The notes under the pieces: generated by a model
Database searches by the model: none
Told to the model about the DNA's origin: nothing
Seen by the model: only the letters and a program-made list of their open reading frames with translations
Part shown: one piece after another, positions 1 through 8,770 of the stretch
Numbering within the stretch: the first letter of the stretch is position 1
Layout of the letters: the number at the start of each line of letters is the position of its first letter
DNA from: HK1 sp965204915
Lineage (GTDB): Bacteria > Pseudomonadota > Gammaproteobacteria > HK1
Assembly (NCBI GenBank): GCA_965204915.1
Contig: OZ242023.1
Coordinates: forward strand, 1,240,001 to 1,304,000
Direction of reading: 5' to 3'
DNA: 64,000 bases
Program-made: the position numbers and the translations under genes

Positions 1-591
1 GCCGAGCTCCAGACCGATGACCCCGGCGCCGATGATACCGAGCCGTTTCGGCACCTCGGAGAACGCCAGCGCGCCTTCGTTGTCCACGATGCGGTCGCCG
101 TCCACCTCGGCGGCGGGGATCCGGACCGGGACCGAGCCGGTGGCGAGGATGATGTGCTTCGCGGTGAGGGTCCGGGGCTCGCCGGCGCCGTGCGGCCTGA
201 CCTCGACCCGGCCGCCGCCCTTCAAGGCGGCCAGCCCCGCGATCGATTCGACCTTGTTCTTGCGCAGCAGGCCGGCGACCCCGCGGGTCAGGGTCTTCAC
301 CACCTTGTCCTTGCGCGCGAGCATCCGGCCGAGGTCGAGCTTGACGTCTCCGGCCTCGATGCCGTGCGCGGGCAGCAGGTGGCGCAGGTCGTGGTAGTGG
401 TGCGAGGAGTCGAGCAGGGCCTTCGAGGGGATGCAGCCGACGTTCAGGCAGGTCCCGCCCAGCGCCGGCTTGCCGTCCGGTCCGCGCCAGACGTCCACGC
501 ACGCCGTCGAGAGTCCGAGCTGCGCAGCCCGGATCGCCGCGACGTATCCGCCGGGACCGGCCCCGATGACCACGACGTCGAAGGTGTCCAT
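1..591 (-). CDS. lpdA: Dihydrolipoamide dehydrogenase (E3), cut by the window edge
   Basis: FAD-dependent E3 component that reoxidises the lipoyl arm of the 2-oxoglutarate dehydrogenase complex and passes electrons to NAD. The N-terminus MDTFDVVVIGAGPGGYVAA is a Rossmann FAD-binding motif, and GGTCLNVGCIPSKALL holds the redox-active disulfide pair (Cys48 and Cys53). A second dinucleotide motif (IGAGVIGLELG) is reached just as the window ends, so about 197 codons are present and roughly 270 are missing. The start at 591 is the only ATG that gives the full FAD motif. It lies 99 bp downstream of sucB on the same strand, so sucA-sucB-lpdA probably form one operon. Because of its position it is more likely the OGDH E3 than the pyruvate dehydrogenase E3. 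Confidence 0.95.
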   Translation of the reverse strand, partial: MDTFDVVVIGAGPGGYVAAIRAAQLGLSTACVDVWRGPDGKPALGGTCLNVGCIPSKALLDSSHHYHDLRHLLPAHGIEAGDVKLDLGRMLARKDKVVKTLTRGVAGLLRKNKVESIAGLAALKGGGRVEVRPHGAGEPRTLTAKHIILATGSVPVRIPAAEVDGDRIVDNEGALAFSEVPKRLGIIGAGVIGLELG

Positions 592-690
592 GGAATTTAC
601 TCTTGATGTGCGCGATGTTCCGGTGACGGAATTTTCAAAAGAGGGTTGCCGGTCACGTTCTGTGCAGCGAACGGACGTTGAAGACACGAA

Positions 691-2205
691 TCACACGTCG
701 AGCAGCAGCCGCGCCGGGTCCTCGACCGCCTCCTTCACGCAGACCAGGAACCCCACCGCCTCGCGCCCGTCGATGATGCGGTGGTCGTAGGACAGGGCGA
801 CGTACATCATCGGGCGCACGACGACCTCGCCGTTCACGACCACCGGGCGCTCTTCGGTCTTGTGCATGCCCAGGATGCCGCTCTGCGGGGGGTTCAGGAT
901 CGGGGTGGAGAGCAGGGATCCGAACACGCCGCCGTTGGAGATGGTGAACGTGCCGCCGCTCATCTCGTCGAGGGAGAGGGTGCCATCGCGAGCCTTCGCT
1001 CCGAACTCGGCGATCTTCGCCTCGATCGCGGCGAACGACATGGCTTCGACGTTCCTGAGAATCGGCACCACGAGCCCGCGCGGCGAGCCCACCGCGACAC
1101 CGACGTCGCAGTAGTCGTGGTAGACGATGGCGCCGTCCTCGATGCGGGCGTTGACGGCCGGGAAGCGCCGGAGGGCCTGCACCGCCGCCTTGGCGAAGAA
1201 CGACATGAAGCCGAGGCGCACCCCGTGCCGGCGCTCGAAGCCCTCCTTGTGCCGGGCGCGGAGCGCGATCACCGGCTGCATGTCGATCTCGTTGAAGGTG
1301 GTGAGGATGGCGGCGGTGTGCTGCGCCTCCACGAGGCGTTCCGCGATCCGCCGGCGCAGCCTCGACATCGGCTCGCGGCGCTCGCCGCGATGGCCGGGTG
1401 TAGGCTCGCCGGGCGCGGCGCCGACAGGCGCAGGAGCGGATACGGGCGCCGATACGGGGCCGGCAGGGACGGGCGCAGGCGCCACAGCGCCGGTCGCAGG
1501 TCGAGGCGCGGCGCCGGCGGAAGTGGAGGCGGGTTCAGGAGCCGGGCCGGCGGAGGTGGGCGCAAGTGCCGGTGCGGCGACGGCAGGGGAGGGCGGCGCC
1601 GTGTCCGCGGCCGGTTTCGCGGCGGCTTCGAGGTGGGCGAGCACGTCACCCTTGGTGATCCGGCCGTCCTTCCCTGTGCCCGCGACCCCCGAGGGGTCGA
1701 GGCCGTGCTCGTCGACGAGCCGGCGCACCGCGGGACTCAGGCGTTCGTGGGCGTTCGCATCCGCGGTCCCGAAGCTCGGCACGGTGTCGGGAGCAGGTTC
1801 GGCAGTCGCTTCGGATGCGGGCCCGGTAGCGGAGCCCGCGGCCTGGGAAGCGAAAGTGGCGGCAAGAGAGCCGGAACCGGATGCGGCGGAAACGGCGGGA
1901 GCGGATCCGGCGGCAGCCTTGGATGCGGTGTCGGCCGCAGAACCCGGAGCGGCGGTGGAGGCGCTTTCGCCGGCGTCGATCCGGGCGAGTACTTCCTGGC
2001 TCAGCGCCGTGTCGCCGGTCTGTTTCAGCACCTCGGCCAGCACCCCCGATGCGGGCGCCGGCACCTCCAGAACGACCTTGTCGGTTTCGAGCTCGATCAG
2101 GATCTCGTCCTGCTCCACCAAGTCTCCCGGCTGCTTCCGCCACTCGAGCAACGTGGCGTCGGGGATCGATTCGGCAAGCACCGGTACTTTGACGTCGACG
2201 GTCAC
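691..2205 (-). CDS. sucB: 2-oxoglutarate dehydrogenase E2, dihydrolipoyl succinyltransferase
   Basis: Transfers the succinyl group from the lipoyl arm to CoA in the TCA cycle and forms the core of the complex. Domain order: a single N-terminal lipoyl domain (residues 1-75, lipoylated Lys43 in ETDKVVLEV), a long Ala/Pro/Ser linker, a peripheral-subunit-binding domain (about 153-193, LSPAVRRLVDEHGLD), a second Ala/Pro-rich linker, and the catalytic acyltransferase domain (about 280-504) ending in SYDHRIIDGREA, which carries the catalytic His and Asp. At 504 aa it is about 100 longer than the E. coli protein; the excess lies in the two linkers, which look like repeat expansions. It follows sucA after an unusually long repeat-filled spacer. 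Confidence 0.97.
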   Translation of the reverse strand: MTVDVKVPVLAESIPDATLLEWRKQPGDLVEQDEILIELETDKVVLEVPAPASGVLAEVLKQTGDTALSQEVLARIDAGESASTAAPGSAADTASKAAAGSAPAVSAASGSGSLAATFASQAAGSATGPASEATAEPAPDTVPSFGTADANAHERLSPAVRRLVDEHGLDPSGVAGTGKDGRITKGDVLAHLEAAAKPAADTAPPSPAVAAPALAPTSAGPAPEPASTSAGAAPRPATGAVAPAPVPAGPVSAPVSAPAPVGAAPGEPTPGHRGERREPMSRLRRRIAERLVEAQHTAAILTTFNEIDMQPVIALRARHKEGFERRHGVRLGFMSFFAKAAVQALRRFPAVNARIEDGAIVYHDYCDVGVAVGSPRGLVVPILRNVEAMSFAAIEAKIAEFGAKARDGTLSLDEMSGGTFTISNGGVFGSLLSTPILNPPQSGILGMHKTEERPVVVNGEVVVRPMMYVALSYDHRIIDGREAVGFLVCVKEAVEDPARLLLDV

Positions 2206-2530
2206 CGCAGTCTCTCCTTGGTTCGGTTCCTCGGTGATGGAATTTCAGCCATTTCCATCCATCGTGGGAACGCCGGAAGATGCGCCACGACCAAGGCGGG
2301 CGGGACGCCCGTGTCCCGGAGGGACGCGCCGTTCCCGGGATGCATGGTTCCCGCCCCCCGCTTCCGCGGGGACGTGCTTGCGCGGAGCCCGCCCCCGCTT
2401 GCGCGGGAACGACGGCTTGCGCCGAAAAGCCCACGCCTCCGGCGTGTTGCGGGCGGGACGCCCGCGCTCCCAGGACGCGCCGCTCCCAGGACGCGCCGCT
2501 CCCAGGACTCCCGCGCCCCGAGAGCACGCC
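2206..2530. repeat. Repeat-filled sucA-sucB spacer
   Basis: 325 bp with no gene, between two genes that are usually almost adjacent. It holds several palindromic GC-rich units: GGGACGCGCCGTTCCCGGGA near 2323, CGCTTCCGCGGGGACG near 2360, GCTTGCGCGGGAACGAC near 2398, CGCCTCCGGCGTG near 2430, GCGGGACGCCCGCGCTCCC near 2453, then a tandem run of the 16-mer ACGCGCCGCTCCCAGG (2475-2490, 2491-2506, preceded by a partial copy). The same words recur near 7825, 31355 (inside lhr) and 63018, so this is a dispersed repeat family. The hairpins could reduce sucB expression relative to sucA or stabilise the mRNA 3' end; that is inference. Confidence 0.75.
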
Positions 2531-5308
2531 TCACGCACTCTTCCTGCGCTCTGCCGTCTGGTCGAGGCCCAGCGCGGTGTCCACCAGCGCCCGCTGCTGC
2601 TCGGCGTGCACGTTGAGGTAGCCGGCGGCGGGGGAGGCGGAGTAGTCGCGGCCGGCGTAGACCAGCTTGTGCTTGCGCTGTATGCATCCGGCGAGGTGGC
2701 GCCGGGAGAGCATGAAGAACCAGCTCCCCTGGTTGCGCGGCTCGTCCTGCGTCCAGCAGATCTCGACCGCCTTCGGGTAGGCCTTGAGAATCGCCCGGAT
2801 CTCCTCTTCCGGAAACGGGTAGAGCTGCTCCACCCGCACGATGGCCACGTGCCGCAGCCCCGCTTCGCGGCGCCGCTCCAGGAGGTTGTAGTAGACCTTG
2901 CCGGAGCACATCACGAGCCTGGTGACCTGGCCCGGATCGATCGCGTCGATCTCGTCGATGAGCACCTGGAACCCGCCCTCGCACAGATCCTCGCGTACGG
3001 AGGTGGAGAGCCGGTGCCGCAGCAGGCTCTTCGGGCTCATGACGACGAGGGGCTTGCGGTAGGGGCGGAGGAGCTGGCGCCGGAGGAGGTGGAACATCTG
3101 CGCGGGGGTCGTCGGCACGCAGACCTGCATGTTCTCCTCCGCGCAGAGCTGGAGGAAGCGTTCGAGGCGGGCCGAGGAATGCTCGGGCCCTTGCCCGTCG
3201 TAGCCGTGCGGGAGCATCAGCACGAGCCCGCAGAACCGCCCCCACTTCGCCTCCGAAGAGCTCAGGAACTGGTCGATGACCACCTGGGCGACGTTCGCGA
3301 AGTCCCCGAACTGCGCCTCCCAGATGGTCAGCCCCTCCGGCTCGGCGGTGCAGTAGCCGTACTCGAACCCGAGGACCGCGGCCTCCGAGAGCATGGAGTT
3401 GATGACCCGGAACCGGGGCTGGCCCTCGAACAGGTGCTCCAGCGGCGTCCAGGTGCCGAAGCGCCGCTGGTTGTGCAGCACCGCGTGGCGGTGGAAGAAG
3501 GTGCCGCGCTGGCTGTCCTGGCCGGACAGGCGCACCGAGTAGCCGTCCTCCAGCAGGGTGGCGTAGGCGAGGTTTTCCGCGAACCCCCAGTCCATCGGCC
3601 GCTCGCCGCGGGCCATCGAAAGCCGCGCGTCGATGATCCGCCTCACGCTGCGGTGCAGCTCGAAGTCGTCGCCCGGGTACTCGCAGAGCTTGCGCCCGAG
3701 GCGCTCGATGCGCTCGATGGCCACCGTGGTGTCGCAGGACGCCCGCCAGTCGCACCCGAGGTAAGGCGTCCAGTCGGCGAGGTACTCCCCGTCGTCGTCG
3801 ACGAGCGGCCTCGACATCACGCGATCCGCTTCCAGGCCGGCGAGATACTCCTCGGACATCGCCTCCGGCTCGCCGGGCTCCACCACGCCCCCGGCCACCA
3901 GCCGGTCCGCGTAGACCTTCCGCGGGCCCGGCTGGTTGCGGACTTTCTTGTACATCATCGGCTGGGTCGCGAGCGGCTCGTCGGCCTCGTTGTGGCCGTA
4001 GCGGCGGAAGCAGACCATGTCGATGACCACGTCCTTCTTGAACCGCATCCGGAAGTCGAGGGCGATCTGCGCGATGAACACCACCGCCTCCGCGTCGTTG
4101 CCGTTGACGTGGAAGATCGGCGCCTGCACGAGCTTCGCGATGTCCGTGCAGTACAGGGTGGAGCGCGAGTCGCGGGGGTCGCTGGTGGTGAACCCGATCT
4201 GGTTGTTCACCACGACGTGCACGGTCCCCCCGGTGCGGTACCCGGGGGTCTCCGAGAGGTTGAGGGTCTCGGTCACCACGCCCTGCCCGGAGAAGGCGGC
4301 GTCGCCGTGGACCAGGATCGGCAGCACCCGCTCGCCGGCGGAGTCGCCGCGCCGCTCCTGCCGCGCCCGGACCGAGCCTTCGACGACCGGGTTGATGATC
4401 TCCAGATGCGAAGGGTTGAACGCGAGCACCAGATGGAGCGGTCCGCCGGGCGTCTCCACCGTGGAGGAGAAGCCGAGGTGGTACTTGACGTCGCCGGAGC
4501 CGGACCCGACGTCGATCTTTCCCTCGAACTCCCCGAACAGCACCTTCGGGTGCTTGCCGAGGATGTTCACCAGCACGTTCAGCCGTCCGCGGTGCGCCAT
4601 GCCGATGACCGCCTCGCGCACCCCGCGCCTCCCCGCGTCCTGCACGATCTCGTCGAGGAGGGGGATGAGGTTCTCCCCGCCTTCGAGGGAGAACCGCTTC
4701 TGGCCGACGTACTTGCGGTGCAGGTAGTCTTCGAGCTTCCGGGCCGCGGTGACCCAGCGCAGGACGTCGCGCTTCTTCGCCGCGTCGAAGCCCGGCCGCC
4801 CGCGCGAGCCCTCGAGCCGTTCCTGGACCCATCGTTTCTGCCCGGTCGACGAGAGGTGGGTCACCTCGATGCCGATCGGTCCGCGGTAGGTGTCGCGCAG
4901 CAGCGCGTCGATCTCGCGCAGCGTCGCCTCCGGTTTGCCGATGTGGAGCGTACCGGTGTTGAACGTGCGGTCGAGGTCGTCTTCGCCGAATCCGTGGTAT
5001 TCGAGATAGAGCTCGGGGATCGGTGGCCGCTCGTAGACCTTGATGGGGTCGAGGTCCGCCCCCCGGTGGCCCCGGTAGCGGTTCGCGTTGATGAGCGCGA
5101 TCACCTTCATCTGCTTCCCCATGAATTCGGAGACAGCGTCGTCGGGCGTCGCCCGGGGTGGAAGAGGCGTGGCGTCCGTGCCCTCGTCGATCCCGGCGAA
5201 GAACGTACGCCATTCGGGATCGACCGATGCCGGGTCCCGGCGCCAGGCGTGGTAGAGCGCGTCGAGGAACGCGGCGTTTCCGATCCGGAGGGGGGAGAGG
5301 TCCGTCAT
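2531..5308 (-). CDS. sucA: 2-oxoglutarate dehydrogenase E1 component
   Basis: Thiamine-diphosphate-dependent decarboxylase that starts the OGDH reaction of the TCA cycle; cytoplasmic. The 925-aa protein has the full family architecture: an N-terminal E2-interaction segment (LRIGNAAFLDALYHAWRRD), the TPP-binding half with IGMAHRGRLNVL and GDAAFSGQGVVTETLNLS, HVVVNNQIGFTTS, the NGNDAEAVV Mg/diphosphate motif, and the C-terminal transketolase-like half ending YAGRDYSASPAAGYLNVH. The open frame runs upstream to 5509, but the ATG at 5308 is preferred because homologues begin near here and GGAGAAG lies about 10 nt upstream. It is first in the sucA-sucB-lpdA set. Confidence 0.97.
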   Translation of the reverse strand: MTDLSPLRIGNAAFLDALYHAWRRDPASVDPEWRTFFAGIDEGTDATPLPPRATPDDAVSEFMGKQMKVIALINANRYRGHRGADLDPIKVYERPPIPELYLEYHGFGEDDLDRTFNTGTLHIGKPEATLREIDALLRDTYRGPIGIEVTHLSSTGQKRWVQERLEGSRGRPGFDAAKKRDVLRWVTAARKLEDYLHRKYVGQKRFSLEGGENLIPLLDEIVQDAGRRGVREAVIGMAHRGRLNVLVNILGKHPKVLFGEFEGKIDVGSGSGDVKYHLGFSSTVETPGGPLHLVLAFNPSHLEIINPVVEGSVRARQERRGDSAGERVLPILVHGDAAFSGQGVVTETLNLSETPGYRTGGTVHVVVNNQIGFTTSDPRDSRSTLYCTDIAKLVQAPIFHVNGNDAEAVVFIAQIALDFRMRFKKDVVIDMVCFRRYGHNEADEPLATQPMMYKKVRNQPGPRKVYADRLVAGGVVEPGEPEAMSEEYLAGLEADRVMSRPLVDDDGEYLADWTPYLGCDWRASCDTTVAIERIERLGRKLCEYPGDDFELHRSVRRIIDARLSMARGERPMDWGFAENLAYATLLEDGYSVRLSGQDSQRGTFFHRHAVLHNQRRFGTWTPLEHLFEGQPRFRVINSMLSEAAVLGFEYGYCTAEPEGLTIWEAQFGDFANVAQVVIDQFLSSSEAKWGRFCGLVLMLPHGYDGQGPEHSSARLERFLQLCAEENMQVCVPTTPAQMFHLLRRQLLRPYRKPLVVMSPKSLLRHRLSTSVREDLCEGGFQVLIDEIDAIDPGQVTRLVMCSGKVYYNLLERRREAGLRHVAIVRVEQLYPFPEEEIRAILKAYPKAVEICWTQDEPRNQGSWFFMLSRRHLAGCIQRKHKLVYAGRDYSASPAAGYLNVHAEQQRALVDTALGLDQTAERRKSA

Positions 5309-5705
5309 CTTGAAGTCTTCTCCGGCGTGGTGCGGAGAGCGTGCGCCGTACGGAGACGCGCCGCCGGCCAGCGGCCGGCGTATTGCCGTTGCGTGATCCG
5401 GGCGGGAGGCATCTCTCCCGGGCTTCACTTCGCGTGGCCGTGGGAATTCAAGCGGTTGCACAGTGTACCGAAGTGATTCCGCGATGGGTACGAAGGCACG
5501 GGCCCGCAAATTCGCACATCCACGATCATACGCCGCTACGTGGAGCTTCGCATCGCGGAGTCCGGGGACCCCGTCGGGCAGCCCTTCAGGTACCGGATCG
5601 ATCCGCCCGGCAACGTGGAGAACCCTCCCCGGACGTCGTGCGCGGGCCGGACCGATCCCGGCACCGGCAGGGTCGCGTCGCGGTGTGCGCGCCGGAGCTC
5701 ACGAT
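5309..5705. other. Intergenic region upstream of sucA, no gene recognised
   Basis: About 400 bp with no convincing coding sequence. Visible structure: an inverted repeat CGCCGGCC-AGC-GGCCGGCG around 5361-5379 and a small hairpin CGGGAG-GCATCT-CTCCCG near 5410. The region must contain the sucA promoter, but I cannot place -35/-10 boxes with confidence. The stretch 5540-5650 is open but resembles no family I know. Confidence 0.5.
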
Positions 5706-5858
5706 CTCAAGCTTCGGGATTCAAAATGCCTGAATCAGGCGATGGATTCCCGCTTTCGCGGGAATGACGTCATTTCAGCGAGACACGTTACTTTTACGCT
5801 GGCCGTCATTCCCGCGAAAGCGGGAATCCATTTCGGTCAGCGAATCCCGAAACTTGAG
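5706..5858. mobile_element. MITE copy 1 (153 bp) with 7-bp target duplication
   Basis: Non-coding element bounded by 17-bp inverted ends: CTCAAGCTTCGGGATTC at 5706-5722 and GAATCCCGAAACTTGAG at 5842-5858 (one mismatch). Inside is a second inverted pair, GGATTCCCGCTTTCGCGG and its mirror CCGCGAAAGCGGGAATCC. The flanks are a perfect 7-bp direct repeat TCACGAT (5699-5705 and 5859-5865), the mark of a transposase-mediated insertion. A near-identical second copy lies at 24399-24552. No transposase with these ends is in the window. Confidence 0.9.
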
Positions 5859-5887
5859 TCACGATGATCCTCCTCGCCGGATCGCGA

Positions 5888-7732
5888 TCAGCGCCCCACC
5901 GCATACGCCTGCATGAACCGCGGGGTCGCCGCGGCGCGGACGAGGCCCGCGCGGGTGAACCCGGCCGCGCAGAGCCGTCCGAGCGACCAGGGCGGCTGAA
6001 CTTCGAGGAGATGGCCGCGCTCCGCCAGCTCTTCGCGCACGGCTTCCGGAAACCGCTCCTCGACGTGCACGACGCCCGGCGTGAACGCCCGCGGCGCGAA
6101 GGATCCCACGTAATGCGTGGTATGGAACAGCGGCGCGTCGATGGCCGCCTGCAGGTTCAGGCCCTGGTGCAGGTGGCGGAGCAGGAGGCCGAGGGTCCAT
6201 TGGTCCTGCTGGTCTCCGCCGGGTGAGCCGAGCCCCGCCGCCGGCCGGCCGTCGCGGGTCAGGACGGTGGGGGTCAGGGTCGTGCGCGGCCGGCGTCCCG
6301 GCGCCAGATGGGAGGGCAGGCGCTCGTCCAGCCAGAACATCTGCCCGCGGGTGGTGACGTTGAAGCCGAGTCCGGGCACGGCGGGTGAGCCTTGCAGCCA
6401 GCCGCCGCTCGGGGTCGCCGCGACCAGGTTGCCCCAGCGGTCGGCCACGTCGAGCTGCACGGTGTCGCCCTCGACCTCCGGCAGGTCCGCGAAGGTCGGC
6501 TCTCCGCCGCCGGGGCCCGCGTCCTCCGGCGTTGCCGCCAGCGCGAGAAGGGCGGCCACCGCCGGCGTGGTCGCTTGGCGATTCCGCTGCGCGGAATCGC
6601 GGGCGCCCCATCCGGACCCACCGTCGTGCGTGGGCTCGCCCGGACGCAGGTCGAGGCTGGCCGTGTCCCCGACGAGGGCGGCGCGGTCTTCGGCATACCC
6701 GGACGAGAGCAGCCGTTCGAGAGGGACTGCGACGTGGTCCGGATCGCAGAACCACGCATCCCGATCGGCAAGCGAGAGCTTCAGCGTCTCCACCGCCGCG
6801 TGGACCCAGGCCGCGCTGCCGGGGTCGAGATCGGCGATACCTTTCGCTTCAAGGATGCGCAGCGCCTGCAAGAGCGCGGGCCCCTGGCCCCAGGGGCCGG
6901 TCTTGTGGACCGTCACCCCGGCGAAGTCGATCGAGACGGTGTCCTCCCAGGCCGGCCGCCATGCCGCCATGTCCTCGCCGGCCAGCAGGCCCGGATGGCG
7001 CGCGCCGGCGCCGTCGGCCTGCTCGGTGCGGTAGAAGCGATCCACCGCCTCGGCCACGAAGCCCTGGTAGAAGGCGCGCATCGCCGCCTCGATCTGGACC
7101 TCGCGGCTCGCGCCCGCCGCCTCGGCTTCGGCCAGGATCTTCGAGTACGCCTCCGCGATCCGCGGCTGCGCGAACCGCGCACCGGGCAGGGGCGCATCGC
7201 CCCCGGGCAGCCAGACCTCGGCCGACTGCCTCCACTCCGTGCGGAAGAGGGGCGCGGCGGCGTGGATCGCTTCGGCGGCGCGGCGCACCAGGGGCCAGCC
7301 GTCGCGGGCGTAGCCGATGGCGGGGGCCAGCACGTCGCGGAGCCGCATGGTGCCGTGCTCCAGCAGGAGCTGCATCCATGCGCCGAACGCCCCCGGCACC
7401 ACGGCGGGCACGAGCCCCGTGCCGGGCATCCGGGTGATGCCCATCTCGCGCAGCCGGGCGATGGTGGCCGTCCGCGGCGCGACGCCCTGGCCACAGAGCA
7501 CCCGCGGCCGGTCCGCCCCGGCCGGGTGGACGATGATCGGGACCTCTCCGCCCGGCCCGTTCAGGTGCGGCTCGACGATCTGGAGGGTGAAGCCGGTCGC
7601 GACGGCCGCGTCGAAGGCGTTGCCGCCCCGTTCCAGGATCCCGAACCCGACCGCCGAGGCGATCCAGTGGGTGCTCGCGACCGCGCCGAAGGTGCCGCGG
7701 ATCTCGGGCCGGGTGGTGAAGCTCCGAGTCAT
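5888..7732 (-). CDS. Gamma-glutamyltransferase family protein (YwrD-like, Ntn hydrolase)
   Basis: Cleaves or transfers the gamma-glutamyl group of glutathione-like compounds; made as a precursor that self-cleaves before a catalytic Thr. The 614-aa product shows the N-terminal GGNAFDAAVATGF signature, and the autocleavage/nucleophile site EGDTVQLDV places the nucleophile at Thr424, followed by GNLVAATPSGG and the active-site PRTTLTPT / GSPGGDQQDQW segments. ATG 7732 was chosen over the upstream frame because GGAGGA sits about 10 nt before it. No Sec signal peptide is evident, consistent with the cytoplasmic subgroup. A palindromic repeat is inserted in frame at residues 375-388, in the linker before the cleavage site. 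It lies beside DUF1028 and a peptide ABC transporter, suggesting joint use of imported peptides. Confidence 0.9.
   Translation of the reverse strand: MTRSFTTRPEIRGTFGAVASTHWIASAVGFGILERGGNAFDAAVATGFTLQIVEPHLNGPGGEVPIIVHPAGADRPRVLCGQGVAPRTATIARLREMGITRMPGTGLVPAVVPGAFGAWMQLLLEHGTMRLRDVLAPAIGYARDGWPLVRRAAEAIHAAAPLFRTEWRQSAEVWLPGGDAPLPGARFAQPRIAEAYSKILAEAEAAGASREVQIEAAMRAFYQGFVAEAVDRFYRTEQADGAGARHPGLLAGEDMAAWRPAWEDTVSIDFAGVTVHKTGPWGQGPALLQALRILEAKGIADLDPGSAAWVHAAVETLKLSLADRDAWFCDPDHVAVPLERLLSSGYAEDRAALVGDTASLDLRPGEPTHDGGSGWGARDSAQRNRQATTPAVAALLALAATPEDAGPGGGEPTFADLPEVEGDTVQLDVADRWGNLVAATPSGGWLQGSPAVPGLGFNVTTRGQMFWLDERLPSHLAPGRRPRTTLTPTVLTRDGRPAAGLGSPGGDQQDQWTLGLLLRHLHQGLNLQAAIDAPLFHTTHYVGSFAPRAFTPGVVHVEERFPEAVREELAERGHLLEVQPPWSLGRLCAAGFTRAGLVRAAATPRFMQAYAVGR
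6570..6607 (-). repeat. In-frame palindromic element inside the gamma-glutamyltransferase gene
   Basis: A 38-bp segment, read on the minus strand, is identical to 48233-48270, which lies in the tandem array before the corrinoid methyltransferase. Its core is the palindrome ATTCCGC-GCA-GCGGAAT. Here it encodes GARDSAQRNRQAT (residues about 376-388), in the flexible large-subunit linker about 36 residues before the catalytic Thr, where an insertion could be tolerated. Confidence 0.85.
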
Positions 7733-7859
7733 TGCCCGGGTCCTCCGTTCGGGTCTTCGATCGGGACGTTCGAGCCTTCGATCAGGATTTACGGTAACGC
7801 GCGCATCCGGGAGACGCACGATCCGGGACGCCCGCGCTCCCAGGAAAGGCGCAGGTCCT

Positions 7860-8633
7860 TCATGCCGTTCGTCTGTCGTCCCCCGGTTCCGGCTCCGCCG
7901 GGGCAGGGATCTCGACCGCCGCCGCCAGCGGCTTGCCCGCGTCGCGTTCGATGATCCGTTCGGTCACCGCGCGGTCGAGGATGCCGTAAGGACGCCCGGC
8001 GCGCGGCAGGCCGGCGGAGAAGGGGATGAAGCGCTCCTTCGCGACCTCGTGGAGGCGCCGCAGCTCCGGGATCGGATCCGCGTGGTCGTCCACCCGCAGA
8101 TCCAGACGCGGGAAGACCTCCGGCCCCTGGATGCGTAGCGCGATCGACTGCTTGCCGCGCTTGTCGCCGCCGGCGTCCTCGCCCGCCTGCATGGCCGCGA
8201 TCAGGCGTTCGACGATGGGCAGGCCGGCGTTGGCCTTCCACGCGGCCAGGGTCCCGGCGACCACCCGCGGTCCCGCCAGCATGTTGCCCGCCACCGAGAC
8301 GCCCGGCTCGGCCAGATGCCCGCACCAGTCGACGCAGCGAGCGCCGGTGTGGGCGGCGGTCCCGCCCCCGGCGTCGATGACGTGGAGCTGGCGCTGGTCG
8401 ATGCCGCGATCCATGTCCGCGAGCATGGCGACGACGTCGGGCGCGCGGTGCCCCTCGGCGAGCAGGCCGAGGGCGCGATGGCCGAGCTCGGGGTTGGGCA
8501 GCGCCTGGCTCATCGCCGCGCCGTGCGGTCCGCCGCTCCACGGGCAGAGCGCGCCCACCGCGAAGAACTTCGAAGCGACGGCCAGCCCGAACAGGCCGCT
8601 TTCGGGGTCTTTCGCAAGAATGGACCAGGTCAT
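7860..8633 (-). CDS. DUF1028 family protein (Ntn-hydrolase-like)
   Basis: Member of the DUF1028 family of predicted Ntn-hydrolase-fold proteins of unknown substrate. The start MTWSILAKDPESGLFGLAVASKFFAVG is the family hallmark, with later GLLAEGHRAPDVVAML, GVSVAGNMLAG and DLRVDDHADPIPELRRL. The length of 257 aa is typical. ATG 8633 is preferred over the upstream in-frame codons because the conserved domain begins exactly there and GGAGGGGAT precedes it. Its neighbours are a gamma-glutamyltransferase and a dipeptide-type ABC transporter, so a hydrolase acting on peptide or amide substrates is plausible; that is context inference only. Confidence 0.88.
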   Translation of the reverse strand: MTWSILAKDPESGLFGLAVASKFFAVGALCPWSGGPHGAAMSQALPNPELGHRALGLLAEGHRAPDVVAMLADMDRGIDQRQLHVIDAGGGTAAHTGARCVDWCGHLAEPGVSVAGNMLAGPRVVAGTLAAWKANAGLPIVERLIAAMQAGEDAGGDKRGKQSIALRIQGPEVFPRLDLRVDDHADPIPELRRLHEVAKERFIPFSAGLPRAGRPYGILDRAVTERIIERDAGKPLAAAVEIPAPAEPEPGDDRRTA

Positions 8634-8770
8634 GGGATCCCCTCCTGTCCTGTCGTGCCGATCATGCCGGGGCGCTCGGCGCGGGGGAACGGGAATGCGC
8701 CGGATCGCGGGGTCCTGCGTTCCCGTTTCGGCGGGGCAAGGCGGGCCGGGCCGGAGGACTTCTTCGTTCT

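Noticed and set aside
1127..5476. A plus-strand open frame of about 1,450 codons over sucA-sucB
   Set aside because: Antisense shadow of sucA and sucB and the spacer; no motif, no ribosome binding site.
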